A DNA stretch of 8,485 nt, from assembly GCA_002451065.1 (NCBI GenBank), contig DKBC01000329.1, positions 2,004 through 10,488 of the forward strand. Reading direction: 5' to 3'. This DNA is from Betaproteobacteria bacterium UBA6910 (lineage in GTDB: Bacteria; Pseudomonadota; Gammaproteobacteria; Burkholderiales; UBA6910). This document shows positions 1 through 6,258 of this stretch, piece after piece (within the stretch, counting starts at the first letter, position 1; every line of letters begins with the position of its first letter). The notes under the pieces were generated by a model. That model saw only the letters and a list, made by a program, of their open reading frames with translations, had not been told where the DNA came from and did not search any database. The position numbers and the translations under genes are program-made.

Positions 1-149
1 CCGTTGACCACTTGGTAGGCCCAGCGGTCGCCCGCCGCGGGGCGCGGGCCCGGCACCGTAGAGAAGTCCTGCTTCAATGCGAGCGCACCGCAACCGGCGG
101 CCATGAGCGTGACTGCCAAGGCTGACAAAAAGTATTTGCAGGCTTTCAT
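1..149 (-). CDS. Lipoprotein, N-terminal fragment, paralogue of the neighbouring lipoprotein (runs off the left edge)
   Basis: Only the first 49 codons lie inside the window and the C-terminal part continues beyond position 1. The start ATG is at 149-147, preceded by a weak GAGAA ribosome site. The protein begins with a short basic stretch, a hydrophobic segment and a lipobox ending LMAAGC, with Cys20 as the predicted lipidated residue. Gly follows the Cys, so retention in the inner membrane by an Asp+2 rule is not expected and the outer membrane is the likelier location. After the Cys, the segment from QDF to VVNG matches the mature N-terminus of the lipoprotein at 427-1170 at 15 of 24 positions, including GDRW and YQV. 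The DNA also matches: positions 1-32 agree with 1022-1053 at 28 of 32 bases. The two genes are therefore tandem paralogues. Function is unknown. Confidence 0.8.
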   Translation of the reverse strand, partial: MKACKYFLSALAVTLMAAGCGALALKQDFSTVPGPRPAAGDRWAYQVVN

Positions 150-426
150 GCGGGGTTCTCGCGCAACGCCGGCGTTAATGTTTTCCTATCTTCGCCAGAA
201 GAATCGCGTTGACGGGAATCCGGCAGTCCGGGAGCGTCAAGAACGGATCGTCCTCAGCGAATCCGAAGAGACAAGCGCGAACTTTAATGCGCCGGACGGG
301 GGACAGGCAATGTTTTTCCCGTTCCGTATCCATGAGATGAGGTCTCCGAGGCGCTGCCGCCTGCTTGCATTCCGGCAGCGCCCGCGCTCCTCGAACCGGG
401 ATGGCGTCATCCCGCGTGAGGGCGCG
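150..426. other. Non-coding gap between the two tandem lipoprotein genes
   Basis: This 277-base stretch separates the end of one lipoprotein gene from the start of its paralogue. I see no open frame here with a believable start or family signature. It contains the strong hairpin at 350-382. On the minus strand I looked for a promoter for the downstream paralogue. A TTGACG hexamer (complement of 235-240) exists, but no fair -10 follows at 16-18 bases. Whether the downstream gene has its own promoter is therefore open. Confidence 0.6.
350..382 (-). terminator. Strong hairpin downstream of the ubiE-lipoprotein unit; possible terminator or 3'-end stabiliser
   Basis: Bases 350-359 and 373-382 are perfect inverted repeats (GGCGCTGCCG / CGGCAGCGCC), giving a ten-base-pair GC-rich stem with a 13-base loop. 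It starts 44 bases after the lipoprotein stop codon on the minus strand. No run of T follows the stem on either strand, so it is not a textbook intrinsic terminator. It could act with Rho, protect the 3' end of the mRNA, or simply be a GC-rich dyad. Confidence 0.4.
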
Positions 427-1170
427 TCAGCGGCGGCTGAATTCCACCAGGTGGCTGATCCGCCAGTCGCTTCTCATGATTTCCGGGGCCTTGTCGATGA
501 TGCGGGTGTAGTCCCGGTATTGGGCCTGGCTGTCGCGCAGCACGATGTTGTTGACCGCGGGCGCGTACCAATCGAAATACCACTCCCAGGTCTGGGTGCG
601 CCACCAGACCCAGTCCCGGTAATAGACGTCGTGGCGCACCTTGACGGCGTCGAACTGCCCCGCCGGCGTGGTGACCTGGCCCAGGCCTATGACCCGGGAA
701 TCCACGTCCGCCTCTAAGGACCTGCCCAGGGACGGGTCGGTGACCGTGATTCGGCTGCTCCAGTGCTGGCCCGGCACCAGGGGGAAGCGGAAAGCGGGAA
801 AGGCGGGTGCATAGTCCACCCGCGCTCCCGAGGGAAGCGTCTTTTCAAAGCCGAACCCGGGCGGGAGCCCGGGCGGCATGATCCCGGAATAGGGATTCCA
901 GCCCGCCCCGAAGCGGCGGGTGAAGCTGCCGCCGGGATCCTCGGTGACCTTGACTTCGACGTATTCGGGCGTCACGGCCAAAACCTCATGGGTTATCGTG
1001 CCCACGGGGAGCTTGTTGTAGCCGTTGATCACCTGGTAGACCCAGCGGTCCCCGACCGCCACCGTGGGCGCCTCCACGGCGCCAAAGTCCTGACGCAGGC
1101 CTGCGCCCGCGCACCCGGCGAGCACCACGATAAGGACAAGGGACAAACGCTTCAGCGCAGTTGCGAACAT
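427..1170 (-). CDS. Predicted outer-membrane lipoprotein of unknown function, Trp-rich C-terminal region
   Basis: The product is 247 residues. It has a classic lipoprotein signal: basic residues near the start, a hydrophobic core (about residues 9-18) and a lipobox LAGC with Cys20. Ala at +2 suggests outer-membrane sorting. The mature part looks beta-rich. It opens with a GDRWVYQVING stretch (41-50), has a Gly/Pro-rich middle (about 94-115), and carries a dense aromatic patch at 183-202 with Trp187, 189, 190, 195, 197 and 201. I do not recognise the family, though the pattern (GDRW-Y near the start, TPAGQFDAVKV, then a WY-P segment) recalls DUF3108-like beta proteins; that is a guess. The ATG at 1170 is chosen over an upstream in-frame start at 1230 because a perfect AGGAGG lies seven bases before it and the signal peptide begins there. 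The gene follows ubiE by 25 bases, so it is probably co-transcribed. A paralogue begins at 149 just downstream. Confidence 0.85.
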   Translation of the reverse strand: MFATALKRLSLVLIVVLAGCAGAGLRQDFGAVEAPTVAVGDRWVYQVINGYNKLPVGTITHEVLAVTPEYVEVKVTEDPGGSFTRRFGAGWNPYSGIMPPGLPPGFGFEKTLPSGARVDYAPAFPAFRFPLVPGQHWSSRITVTDPSLGRSLEADVDSRVIGLGQVTTPAGQFDAVKVRHDVYYRDWVWWRTQTWEWYFDWYAPAVNNIVLRDSQAQYRDYTRIIDKAPEIMRSDWRISHLVEFSRR

Positions 1171-1177
1171 GGAGGAG

Positions 1178-1183
1178 CCTCCT
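1178..1183 (-). promoter_or_regulatory. Shine-Dalgarno site fixing the lipoprotein start
   Basis: On the minus strand this is a perfect AGGAGG, seven bases before the ATG at 1170. It decides the start against the longer in-frame reading from 1230, which would overlap the end of ubiE and bury the signal peptide. Confidence 0.8.
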
Positions 1184-1195
1184 GGCCGGCGCGGA

Positions 1196-1930
1196 CTAAA
1201 GCTTGTAGCCTCGATGGAGAGCGACGACACCAGCCGTCAAGTTAAAATATTCGACCCTGGAAAACCCCGCCTGTTCCATCAGGGTCTTGAGTTCTTCCTG
1301 GGAAGGATGCATGCGGATGGATTCCGCCAGGTAACGGTAGCTTCCCGCGTCCTTCGCCACCAGCCGGCCGAGCCAGGGAAGCACCCTGAACGAGTAAACG
1401 TCGTAGAGGGGCTCGAGGGGCTTCCAGACCCGGGAGAACTCCAGCACCAGCAGCCGCCCGCCCGGGCGCAGCACCCGCAGCATTTCCCGCAGCGCCGACT
1501 CCTTGTGGGTCATGTTGCGCAGCCCGAAAGCCACGGTAATGACGTCGAAATGCCCGGAGGGGAATGGCAGCTTCTCCGCATCGCACCGGGCGAGCGGCAG
1601 GGATACCCCGGCATCGAGCAGCCGGTCGCGGCCAACCGCGAGCATGGAGCCGTTGATGTCGGTCAGCCAGACTTCACCGTCATCCCCCAACTGCCGCTTG
1701 AACAGCAGCGCCAGATCTCCGGTCCCGCCCGCGATGTCGAGAACCCGCTCCCCCCGGCGCAGTTGGGCGGTCTCCACCGTGAAACGCTTCCAGAGGCGGT
1801 GAAGGCCCCCGGACATCAGGTCGTTCATGAGGTCGTAGCGGGAGGCCACCGAGTCAAAGACGCCCGCGACCTTCGAGGCCTTCTCGTCCTCGGGCACCTG
1901 CTGGAAGCCAAAATGGGTGTTGTCGCTCAC
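1196..1930 (-). CDS. ubiE: Ubiquinone/menaquinone biosynthesis C-methyltransferase UbiE
   Basis: UbiE uses S-adenosylmethionine to C-methylate the demethoxy-ubiquinol ring, and demethylmenaquinol where menaquinone is made. It acts on membrane-bound quinone intermediates from the cytoplasmic side. The product is 244 residues, close to the usual length of about 250. Family marks are THFGFQ near the N-terminus (5-10), the segment [14 protein letters not shown] (27-40) followed by HRLWKRFTV, the SAM-binding loop DIAGGTGD (65-72), the [10 protein letters not shown] segment, the [13 protein letters not shown] segment, and the closing [15 protein letters not shown]. The start is GTG at 1930. It gives the expected N-terminus, although no good ribosome site precedes it, so translation may be coupled to the DUF971 gene 28 bases upstream. 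The lipoprotein gene follows after 25 bases. In relatives I recall Tim44-like, ubiJ and ubiB genes at this downstream position; they are not seen here. Confidence 0.97.
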   Translation of the reverse strand: MSDNTHFGFQQVPEDEKASKVAGVFDSVASRYDLMNDLMSGGLHRLWKRFTVETAQLRRGERVLDIAGGTGDLALLFKRQLGDDGEVWLTDINGSMLAVGRDRLLDAGVSLPLARCDAEKLPFPSGHFDVITVAFGLRNMTHKESALREMLRVLRPGGRLLVLEFSRVWKPLEPLYDVYSFRVLPWLGRLVAKDAGSYRYLAESIRMHPSQEELKTLMEQAGFSRVEYFNLTAGVVALHRGYKL

Positions 1931-1958
1931 GGCGCTGGGGTGGGCGGCCCGCGTCGGC

Positions 1959-2366
1959 TCAACGGGCCCGGGTGGGTTGGGCCGGAGCGAGGGCCGGGTC
2001 CCGGCTGGCGCCGGCCTCTTCCAGGCGCTTCAGGTAGTGATCCCACATCTCTTGCTGGCGCAGGCCGTAGTCGTAGAGCAGGTCCCAGGAATAGATGCCG
2101 GTGTCGTGACCGTCGGAGAACGAAAACTGGACGGCGTAGGTGCCGACGGGCTCGATCTGGTTGATGGTCACGTCCCGCTTGCCCACCTGCAGCACCTCCT
2201 GACCCGGGCCATGCCCCCTCACCTCGGCCGAGGGCGAATAAACCCGGAGAAATTCGCAGCTCAGCGCAAAGGCTTTTCCGTCGTCGAAGGAAATCTCCAG
2301 CATGCGGGTATTCTGGTGCAGTTTGATCTCAGTGGGATGGGGCATGTTCTTGCTGAGTCCTGCCAT
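1959..2366 (-). CDS. DUF971 (gamma-butyrobetaine hydroxylase-like N-terminal domain) protein
   Basis: This 135-residue protein is a stand-alone DUF971 domain, the fold that forms the N-terminal part of gamma-butyrobetaine hydroxylase. No catalytic dioxygenase domain is attached. Signature segments are LEISFDDG (23-30), [16 protein letters not shown] (38-53), VGKRDVTI (61-68) and the strongly conserved [15 protein letters not shown] (84-98). The C-terminal 30 residues are charged and Ala/Pro-rich, probably a disordered tail. The start ATG at 2366 has GAGG about eight bases before it; an internal Met at residue 8 is an alternative start. The role is not established. Some small DUF971 proteins have been linked to iron-sulfur cluster handling, and this one may serve as an adaptor rather than an enzyme. 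It sits 28 bases upstream of ubiE and is the likely first gene of that operon, divergent from phoB. Confidence 0.92.
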   Translation of the reverse strand: MAGLSKNMPHPTEIKLHQNTRMLEISFDDGKAFALSCEFLRVYSPSAEVRGHGPGQEVLQVGKRDVTINQIEPVGTYAVQFSFSDGHDTGIYSWDLLYDYGLRQQEMWDHYLKRLEEAGASRDPALAPAQPTRAR

Positions 2367-2407
2367 GGCTCTAGCCTCGGGAAACGTGGTGTCGCGACGG
2401 GGCCCAA

Positions 2408-2413
2408 ATCATA
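2408..2413 (-). promoter_or_regulatory. Candidate -10 element for the DUF971-ubiE-lipoprotein operon
   Basis: On the minus strand this reads TATGAT, five of six matches to TATAAT, 41 bases before the ATG at 2366. The T-rich stretch upstream (complement of about 2424-2435) offers only poor -35 matches such as TTGCTT at a short 15-base spacing. It is the best AT-rich element in the divergent gap facing this way. Confidence 0.35.
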
Positions 2414-2468
2414 ACCCACGGCCGCAAAAAGCAAAACCTCGAGCTCCCGGTGCCGGGGGGCGCCCCGG

Positions 2469-2502
2469 TTGTCATGAAAGCGCAACAATGCTTTCATAGA
2501 AT
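2469..2502 (+). promoter_or_regulatory. Candidate Pho box and -10 of the phoBR promoter
   Basis: A PhoB half-site TTGTCAT (2469-2475; consensus CTGTCAT, 6 of 7) starts an 18-base box ending at 2486. The second half-site, GCGCAAC, is poor (2 of 7). Exactly ten bases after the box lies TAGAAT (2497-2502), five of six matches to TATAAT. This is the same spacing as in the Escherichia coli phoA promoter as I recall it. A further half-site-like CTTTCAT begins at 2491, exactly 22 bases (two helical turns) after the first, overlapping the -10 by one base. There is no recognisable -35, as expected where PhoB activates. The expected transcript starts near 2509, giving a leader of roughly 28 bases before phoB. 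Autoregulation of phoBR by PhoB is well known in other proteobacteria; the site here is inferred. Confidence 0.5.
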
Positions 2503-2536
2503 CCAGCCTGCTTACTCAACGAAAAAGGACTTGCCC

Positions 2537-3223
2537 ATGCCCGCGACCGTGCTGGTGGTCGAGGACGAACCGGCGATCCAGGAATTGATCGCGTACAACC
2601 TGCGCCAGGCGGGGCATCACCCCCTGCGGGCGGACAACGCCGAGCAGGCCCAGGCGCTGGTGCGCGACATGCTGCCCGATCTGGTGCTTCTGGACTGGAT
2701 GCTGCCGGGGGCGAGCGGCGTCGATTTTGCGCGGCGGCTGCGCGCGGAGGAGCGCACCCGGGACATTCCCATCATCATGCTTACCGCGCGCAGCGAGGAG
2801 CGCGACAAGGTAACAGGGCTGGAGACCGGGGCGGACGATTACATTACCAAGCCCTTTTCGCCGCGGGAGCTGCTGGCCCGCATCAAGGCGGTGCTCCGCC
2901 GGCGGGCGCCTCAGATGACCGAAGACGCCGTCGAACTGGCGGGGCTTGCGATTGATCCCGCCGCCCACCGCGTCACGGCCCACGGAGCGCCGGTGGGCGT
3001 GGGCCCCACCGAATTCAGGCTGCTGCATTTCCTGATGACCCACCCGGAGCGGGTCCACAGCCGGGCGCAGCTTCTGGATCGGGTCTGGGGCGACCACGTG
3101 TTCGTCGAGGAGCGCACGGTGGACGTCCACATCCGGCGCCTGCGCAAGGCCCTGGAGCCCTGGGGCCTGGACCGCCTGGTGCAGACGGTGCGTGGCGCCG
3201 GGTACCGGCTGTCCGCGGCCTGA
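2537..3223 (+). CDS. phoB: Phosphate regulon response regulator PhoB
   Basis: PhoB is the cytoplasmic transcription factor that, once phosphorylated by PhoR under phosphate starvation, binds Pho boxes and activates transport and scavenging genes. The 228 residues match the E. coli length (229). The receiver domain (about 4-120) has the acidic pocket Glu9-Asp10, phosphoacceptor Asp53 in LLDWMLPG, Thr83 in MLTAR and Lys105 in ITKPF. The OmpR/PhoB winged helix (about 130-226) shows [25 protein letters not shown], the recognition-helix segment [14 protein letters not shown] and closing VRGAGYRL. The start ATG at 2537 is chosen because AAGGA lies seven bases upstream and the receiver begins at once; the frame is open back to 2450, but that extension does not resemble the family. 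phoR follows after 60 bases. A candidate Pho box lies upstream. It could in principle be another OmpR-family regulator, but key positions and the partner argue for PhoB. Confidence 0.95.
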   Translation: MPATVLVVEDEPAIQELIAYNLRQAGHHPLRADNAEQAQALVRDMLPDLVLLDWMLPGASGVDFARRLRAEERTRDIPIIMLTARSEERDKVTGLETGADDYITKPFSPRELLARIKAVLRRRAPQMTEDAVELAGLAIDPAAHRVTAHGAPVGVGPTEFRLLHFLMTHPERVHSRAQLLDRVWGDHVFVEERTVDVHIRRLRKALEPWGLDRLVQTVRGAGYRLSAA

Positions 3224-3247
3224 GGCCCGTTTCCCCGGCGCGGGGCG

Positions 3248-3256
3248 TGCCATAAT
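3248..3256 (+). promoter_or_regulatory. Possible extended -10 promoter for phoR in the phoB-phoR gap
   Basis: TGCCATAAT combines the TGn extension with CATAAT (five of six matches to TATAAT), about 27 bases before the phoR start. No fair -35 is present, which extended -10 promoters can tolerate. Just upstream a short GC dyad (CCCC GGCGC GGGG, 3233-3245) could form a weak hairpin between the genes. An internal promoter would give basal phoR expression independent of PhoB. This is motif reading only. Confidence 0.3.
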
Positions 3257-3270
3257 AGGGGCCTCCCGGC

Positions 3271-3276
3271 GAGGAG
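3271..3276 (+). promoter_or_regulatory. Shine-Dalgarno site supporting a TTG start for phoR
   Basis: GAGGAG lies seven bases before the TTG at 3284. No ATG or GTG in the phoR frame lies closer to the site, so the strong ribosome site compensates for the rare start codon. Confidence 0.75.
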
Positions 3277-3283
3277 TGCCTTC

Positions 3284-4609
3284 TTGTCCGATTTCTGGCA
3301 GCGCAACGTTCTCTATTTCGGGCTGCTCGCCCTGGTCGCGCTCGTGACCGGGCTCTCGTCCGGCGCGGCCAACGGGTTCGCTACCCTGGCGGCGGGCCTC
3401 CTGATATTCCTCGCCTATCAGTTATGGCAGCTGCGGAAGCTCGAGCGCTGGCTGGCGCAGCCCGGCTCCCGCTGGACGCCGGATGCCGGCGGCGTCTGGG
3501 GCGAGGTGTTCTCGCGCTTGTACCGTCTGTTGCGGACCCAGACCCAGAGCCAGGAGCGCCTGAGCACCGCCCTGGACCGGCTGCTCCAGGTCACCAGCGC
3601 CATGCCCGACGGCGTGCTGGTTCTCGACGAGGAGGACCGCATCGCTCTCTGTAACCGGGCAGCCGAGGAGCACCTTGGCATCGATCCGGAACGCGACATC
3701 GGACAGCAGATTACTTTCCTGGTTCGGGATCCGCGTTTCGTGACCTACCTCAGCGCCGGGAGCCCCGGCGAACCCTTGGTGCTGCGGCTTCCCCGCAATT
3801 TGGAGCGCGCCCTCTCGCTGCAGCTGGTTCCCTACGGGGAGGCGCGCCGGCTGCTCATCAGCCGCGATGTCACCCGCCTTGAGCAGCTCGAGACCATGCG
3901 CCGCGACTTTATCGCCAACGTTTCCCACGAGCTGCGCACTCCGCTCACGGTGGTGGGAGGATTCCTGGAAACCCTTTCCGATGCGGAAAAGCCGGAGCCC
4001 GCCATGACCCGGCGTGCGCTCGCGCTGATGTCGGATCAGACCCGCCGCATGCAGCGGCTGGTGGAAGATCTGCTGACGCTGTCCCGCCTGGAAGACGATC
4101 ACAACCTGCCGCGGGAGGAGGAGGTGGATGTTCCGGACCTGGTGCGCGTCCTGCACCAGGAGGCCCAGTCCCTCTCCGGAGGACGGCACCGCATCCGGGT
4201 GCGCATCGAGTCGGGCCTGTGGGTGAGGGGGGCGCCCGATGAATTGAGGAGCGCTTTCGGCAACCTGGTGAGCAACGCCATCCGCTACACGCCCGAGGGA
4301 GGACAGATCACGCTTGCCTGGGAAGGGGTCTCCGGCCAGGTGGCGTTTTCCGTTGCCGATACCGGGATCGGCATTCCCGCGGAGCACCTGCCGCGGCTCA
4401 CGGAGCGGTTTTACCGGGTGGACCGCAGCCGCTCGCGGGAGACCGGAGGCACCGGGCTCGGGCTTGCCATCGTGAAGCATGTGGCGAGCCGGCACCAGGC
4501 GCGGTTGGAAGTCAGCAGCCAGCCCGGTAAGGGGAGCTGCTTCAAGGTGCTCTTTCCCGCCAAGCGGACGGTTCAACCGCGGGCGCGGGTCGTGGCGGAA
4601 GCCGGGTAG
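3284..4609 (+). CDS. phoR: Phosphate regulon sensor histidine kinase PhoR
   Basis: PhoR is the inner-membrane kinase/phosphatase partner of PhoB; it reads phosphate status largely through PstSCAB and PhoU rather than a periplasmic domain. The 441 residues fit the family (E. coli 431). Two closely spaced membrane segments (about 9-25 and 29-47) leave almost no periplasmic loop, typical of PhoR. A charged linker and a PAS domain (about 95-195, with MPDGVLVLDEEDRI) follow. The kinase core has the phosphoacceptor His215 in FIANVSHELRTPL, the N box NLVSNAIRYTPEGG (327-340), G1 DTGIGIP (359-365), F-box residues near RFYRVD and G2 GGTGLGLAIVKH (388-399). All catalytic motifs are intact. The start is TTG, supported by GAGGAG seven bases upstream. 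The gene ends only nine bases from the end of the convergent 537-residue gene, with no visible bidirectional terminator. No pst, phoU, ppk or ppx gene is in the window. Confidence 0.94.
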   Translation: MSDFWQRNVLYFGLLALVALVTGLSSGAANGFATLAAGLLIFLAYQLWQLRKLERWLAQPGSRWTPDAGGVWGEVFSRLYRLLRTQTQSQERLSTALDRLLQVTSAMPDGVLVLDEEDRIALCNRAAEEHLGIDPERDIGQQITFLVRDPRFVTYLSAGSPGEPLVLRLPRNLERALSLQLVPYGEARRLLISRDVTRLEQLETMRRDFIANVSHELRTPLTVVGGFLETLSDAEKPEPAMTRRALALMSDQTRRMQRLVEDLLTLSRLEDDHNLPREEEVDVPDLVRVLHQEAQSLSGGRHRIRVRIESGLWVRGAPDELRSAFGNLVSNAIRYTPEGGQITLAWEGVSGQVAFSVADTGIGIPAEHLPRLTERFYRVDRSRSRETGGTGLGLAIVKHVASRHQARLEVSSQPGKGSCFKVLFPAKRTVQPRARVVAEAG

Positions 4610-4618
4610 GATGCGGGC

Positions 4619-6232
4619 TCAGCTCGGGAGCGTGCTAAAACTGATGCGCTCGTAGTCGCGGCCCTTTTCCACCACGTAGTTCATCAGGGCGCGCTCGTGT
4701 TCCCTGCCGAAGACCTCCACCACCCGTTTGGGCCGGTACCAGCCTGCGGGGAGCACCAGGGTCGGGGGAATCTGCACGGCGGGCACCGCCGGAAGCACGA
4801 GGGCCGGGATGTATTTTTCCCCGGAAGGCACGTTGACCCCGGTGCGCCTCACGGCGGTCGGCTCCGGGTCGCCGGCAAAGGAGCGGATGCCGACCCGCAG
4901 TTGGCCGTCCCGGTTCACCATGATCCAGCGGATCACGCCGACGCTGAACCGCTTACGGTCGGAGGGCCGGGTGGCGATGAGGCTTCCGACGCTCAGCCGC
5001 TCGCCCCCTTGCTCCCGCACCAGCAGCCTCAGGCCGAGGGTGCTCCGGTCCTCGATGCCCCAGGTCTCCAGGACCGTCGACCCCTTCTTTTCCCGCTTCG
5101 CGCGCGTGGTGTCCGAAGCGCGACGCCCCAATGCGGCGATTTCCTTCTGCTCCTGTTCGGTGAGTTCGCCCCCCTTGCGCGGCTGGCGGAACGGCCGGCC
5201 GCTGACCTGGGAATGGATGGCTTCGATCCCGAAACACACCTCGGAGGTGTCCCGGGACGGGCGACGCTCGAACATCCGCTCCACATTGCCCTCGCACCAC
5301 TGGCGCTGGAGCACCCCCAGCAGTTCGCCGCAATCCTTCTCCTCGGCATTGCCCAGGCCCAGTCGCCGGGGGGACTGTCCCTGGGACAGCAGCACCGACT
5401 TGACCCGGATTTCCTTGCAGATACCCGACATGTCGAGATAGCGCAGGGCGGTGGAAAAGCCGCCGGTGTCCGGGTAGCGCAGGCCGGCGGCGCTCGACAG
5501 GTTTACCTCCATGGGCGGAGTGCCCTCTCCGGCCCGAGGCGCGACCCGGCCCAGGGGCGCCAGGGGTATCCAGTCCCCCAACCAGCGCTCCAGCAGCGCG
5601 TATTGCCTGCGGGAGAGTTCGTAGGGATTGGCATGGAACACCAATAGGATCCGAACGTACAGGTCGCCGCAGGAATGGGAGCGGGCGCCATCGCCCAGAT
5701 GCACGGGCACCTGGGTGATCTCCAGTTCCTCCGCAAGTCCATAAAAGCCGTGCAGCCTGCGCCAGAGTTCCGGATCGAATTCGTACGAAGTGCGCACGTA
5801 GTCCAGCATTTCCCGCGCGGTGTACCCCATGGCCCGGTAACACGCGAGCGCAAGCTCCTTCTCTCCCTGCCTTGCGTCCATGGCCTCCTGCAGGCAGCGG
5901 GCGGAGGCCACCGCCATTTCGCGCCAAAGTTCGGAAATGGCTCTCAGGATCCCGGCATCGCGTTCGGCAAGGGGGAGCGGCTTGCCGATGAGCCGGCGCG
6001 CGAACTCCGTCTGCACGTAGTCCACGGTGTCGAGGAGTTCCTCGAGCACCGCGAGCCGGGTATTAGGCGGCAGGGCGAACCGGTTGAGCCGCTCGACCTG
6101 ATCCCGGATCGCCCGCTGCGCGCGGGGCAGGTCGGTGAGCTGCAACTGGGATAGCCAATAACGGGTACCCTCGAGGTCGCGCGTCTCCGGCTCGAGCTGG
6201 TTATCGATCGGGGGCAATTCAACGGGCAGCAA
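4619..6232 (-). CDS. Uncharacterised 537-residue protein with a PilZ-like C-terminal segment
   Basis: I do not recognise a named gene. The first 220 residues look mostly helical and leucine-rich (for example 36-82 and 98-172) with no signal peptide or membrane segment, so a cytoplasmic protein is likely. A middle region (about 221-345) follows, then a charged low-complexity linker (about 346-385). Residues 385-455 resemble a PilZ beta-barrel: DRSTLG gives the DxSxxG pattern (Asp395, Ser397, Gly400), followed by strands ending RLSVGSLIA, FSVGVIRWI and LRVGIRSF. A canonical RxxxR before it is not clear; only Arg377 and Arg380 lie in a basic patch, so cyclic-di-GMP binding is uncertain. The start is TTG at 6232: AGGAGG lies ten bases upstream and an in-frame TAA just before that excludes any longer reading. 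It follows the HIT gene by 26 bases in the same direction, so probably shares its transcript, and is convergent with phoR. An effector linking cyclic-di-GMP to another process is possible but unproven. Confidence 0.8.
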   Translation of the reverse strand: MLPVELPPIDNQLEPETRDLEGTRYWLSQLQLTDLPRAQRAIRDQVERLNRFALPPNTRLAVLEELLDTVDYVQTEFARRLIGKPLPLAERDAGILRAISELWREMAVASARCLQEAMDARQGEKELALACYRAMGYTAREMLDYVRTSYEFDPELWRRLHGFYGLAEELEITQVPVHLGDGARSHSCGDLYVRILLVFHANPYELSRRQYALLERWLGDWIPLAPLGRVAPRAGEGTPPMEVNLSSAAGLRYPDTGGFSTALRYLDMSGICKEIRVKSVLLSQGQSPRRLGLGNAEEKDCGELLGVLQRQWCEGNVERMFERRPSRDTSEVCFGIEAIHSQVSGRPFRQPRKGGELTEQEQKEIAALGRRASDTTRAKREKKGSTVLETWGIEDRSTLGLRLLVREQGGERLSVGSLIATRPSDRKRFSVGVIRWIMVNRDGQLRVGIRSFAGDPEPTAVRRTGVNVPSGEKYIPALVLPAVPAVQIPPTLVLPAGWYRPKRVVEVFGREHERALMNYVVEKGRDYERISFSTLPS

Positions 6233-6242
6233 TGGCTCGCGT

Positions 6243-6248
6243 CCTCCT
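6243..6248 (-). promoter_or_regulatory. Shine-Dalgarno site of the 537-residue PilZ-like gene
   Basis: On the minus strand this is AGGAGG, ten bases before the TTG at 6232 and just after an in-frame TAA (6250-6248). Together they fix the start: nothing upstream in frame is possible, and TTG is the first usable codon. The ten-base spacing is a little long. Confidence 0.65.
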
Positions 6249-6258
6249 TACTGGGCAC

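Noticed and set aside
209..240. Dyad TTGACG...CGTCAA considered as an operator or promoter
   Set aside because: Only the outer six bases pair cleanly, the interior matches are out of register, and no -10 sits at a suitable distance on either strand.
103..717. Open frame of 204 codons on the plus strand
   Set aside because: It spans the non-coding gap and is antisense to both lipoproteins, whose lipoboxes and shared sequence make them the real genes. No ribosome site or domain is visible.
1171..1230. Twenty-codon N-terminal extension of the lipoprotein starting at 1230
   Set aside because: It would overlap the end of ubiE and place the signal peptide internally, whereas the ATG at 1170 has a perfect AGGAGG at seven bases.
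1169..2164. Open frame of 331 codons on the plus strand opposite ubiE and DUF971
   Set aside because: It is antisense to two well-recognised genes, and its composition is typical of a high-GC shadow frame.
2453..2468. GC hairpin (CCGGGG / CCCCGG, four-base loop) just before the Pho box, considered as a terminator
   Set aside because: Neither side has a T run and no transcript is expected to end there. It is six base pairs in a very GC-rich stretch and probably chance.
3422..4576. Open frame of 384 codons on the minus strand opposite phoR
   Set aside because: It lies wholly inside phoR, which carries all kinase motifs. The antisense translation has no recognisable domain or ribosome site.
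4697..5647. Open frame of 316 codons on the plus strand inside the PilZ-like gene
   Set aside because: The minus-strand frame has a strong ribosome site, a fixed start and a PilZ-like pattern. The plus frame is Pro/His/Gly-rich without structure and starts without a ribosome site.
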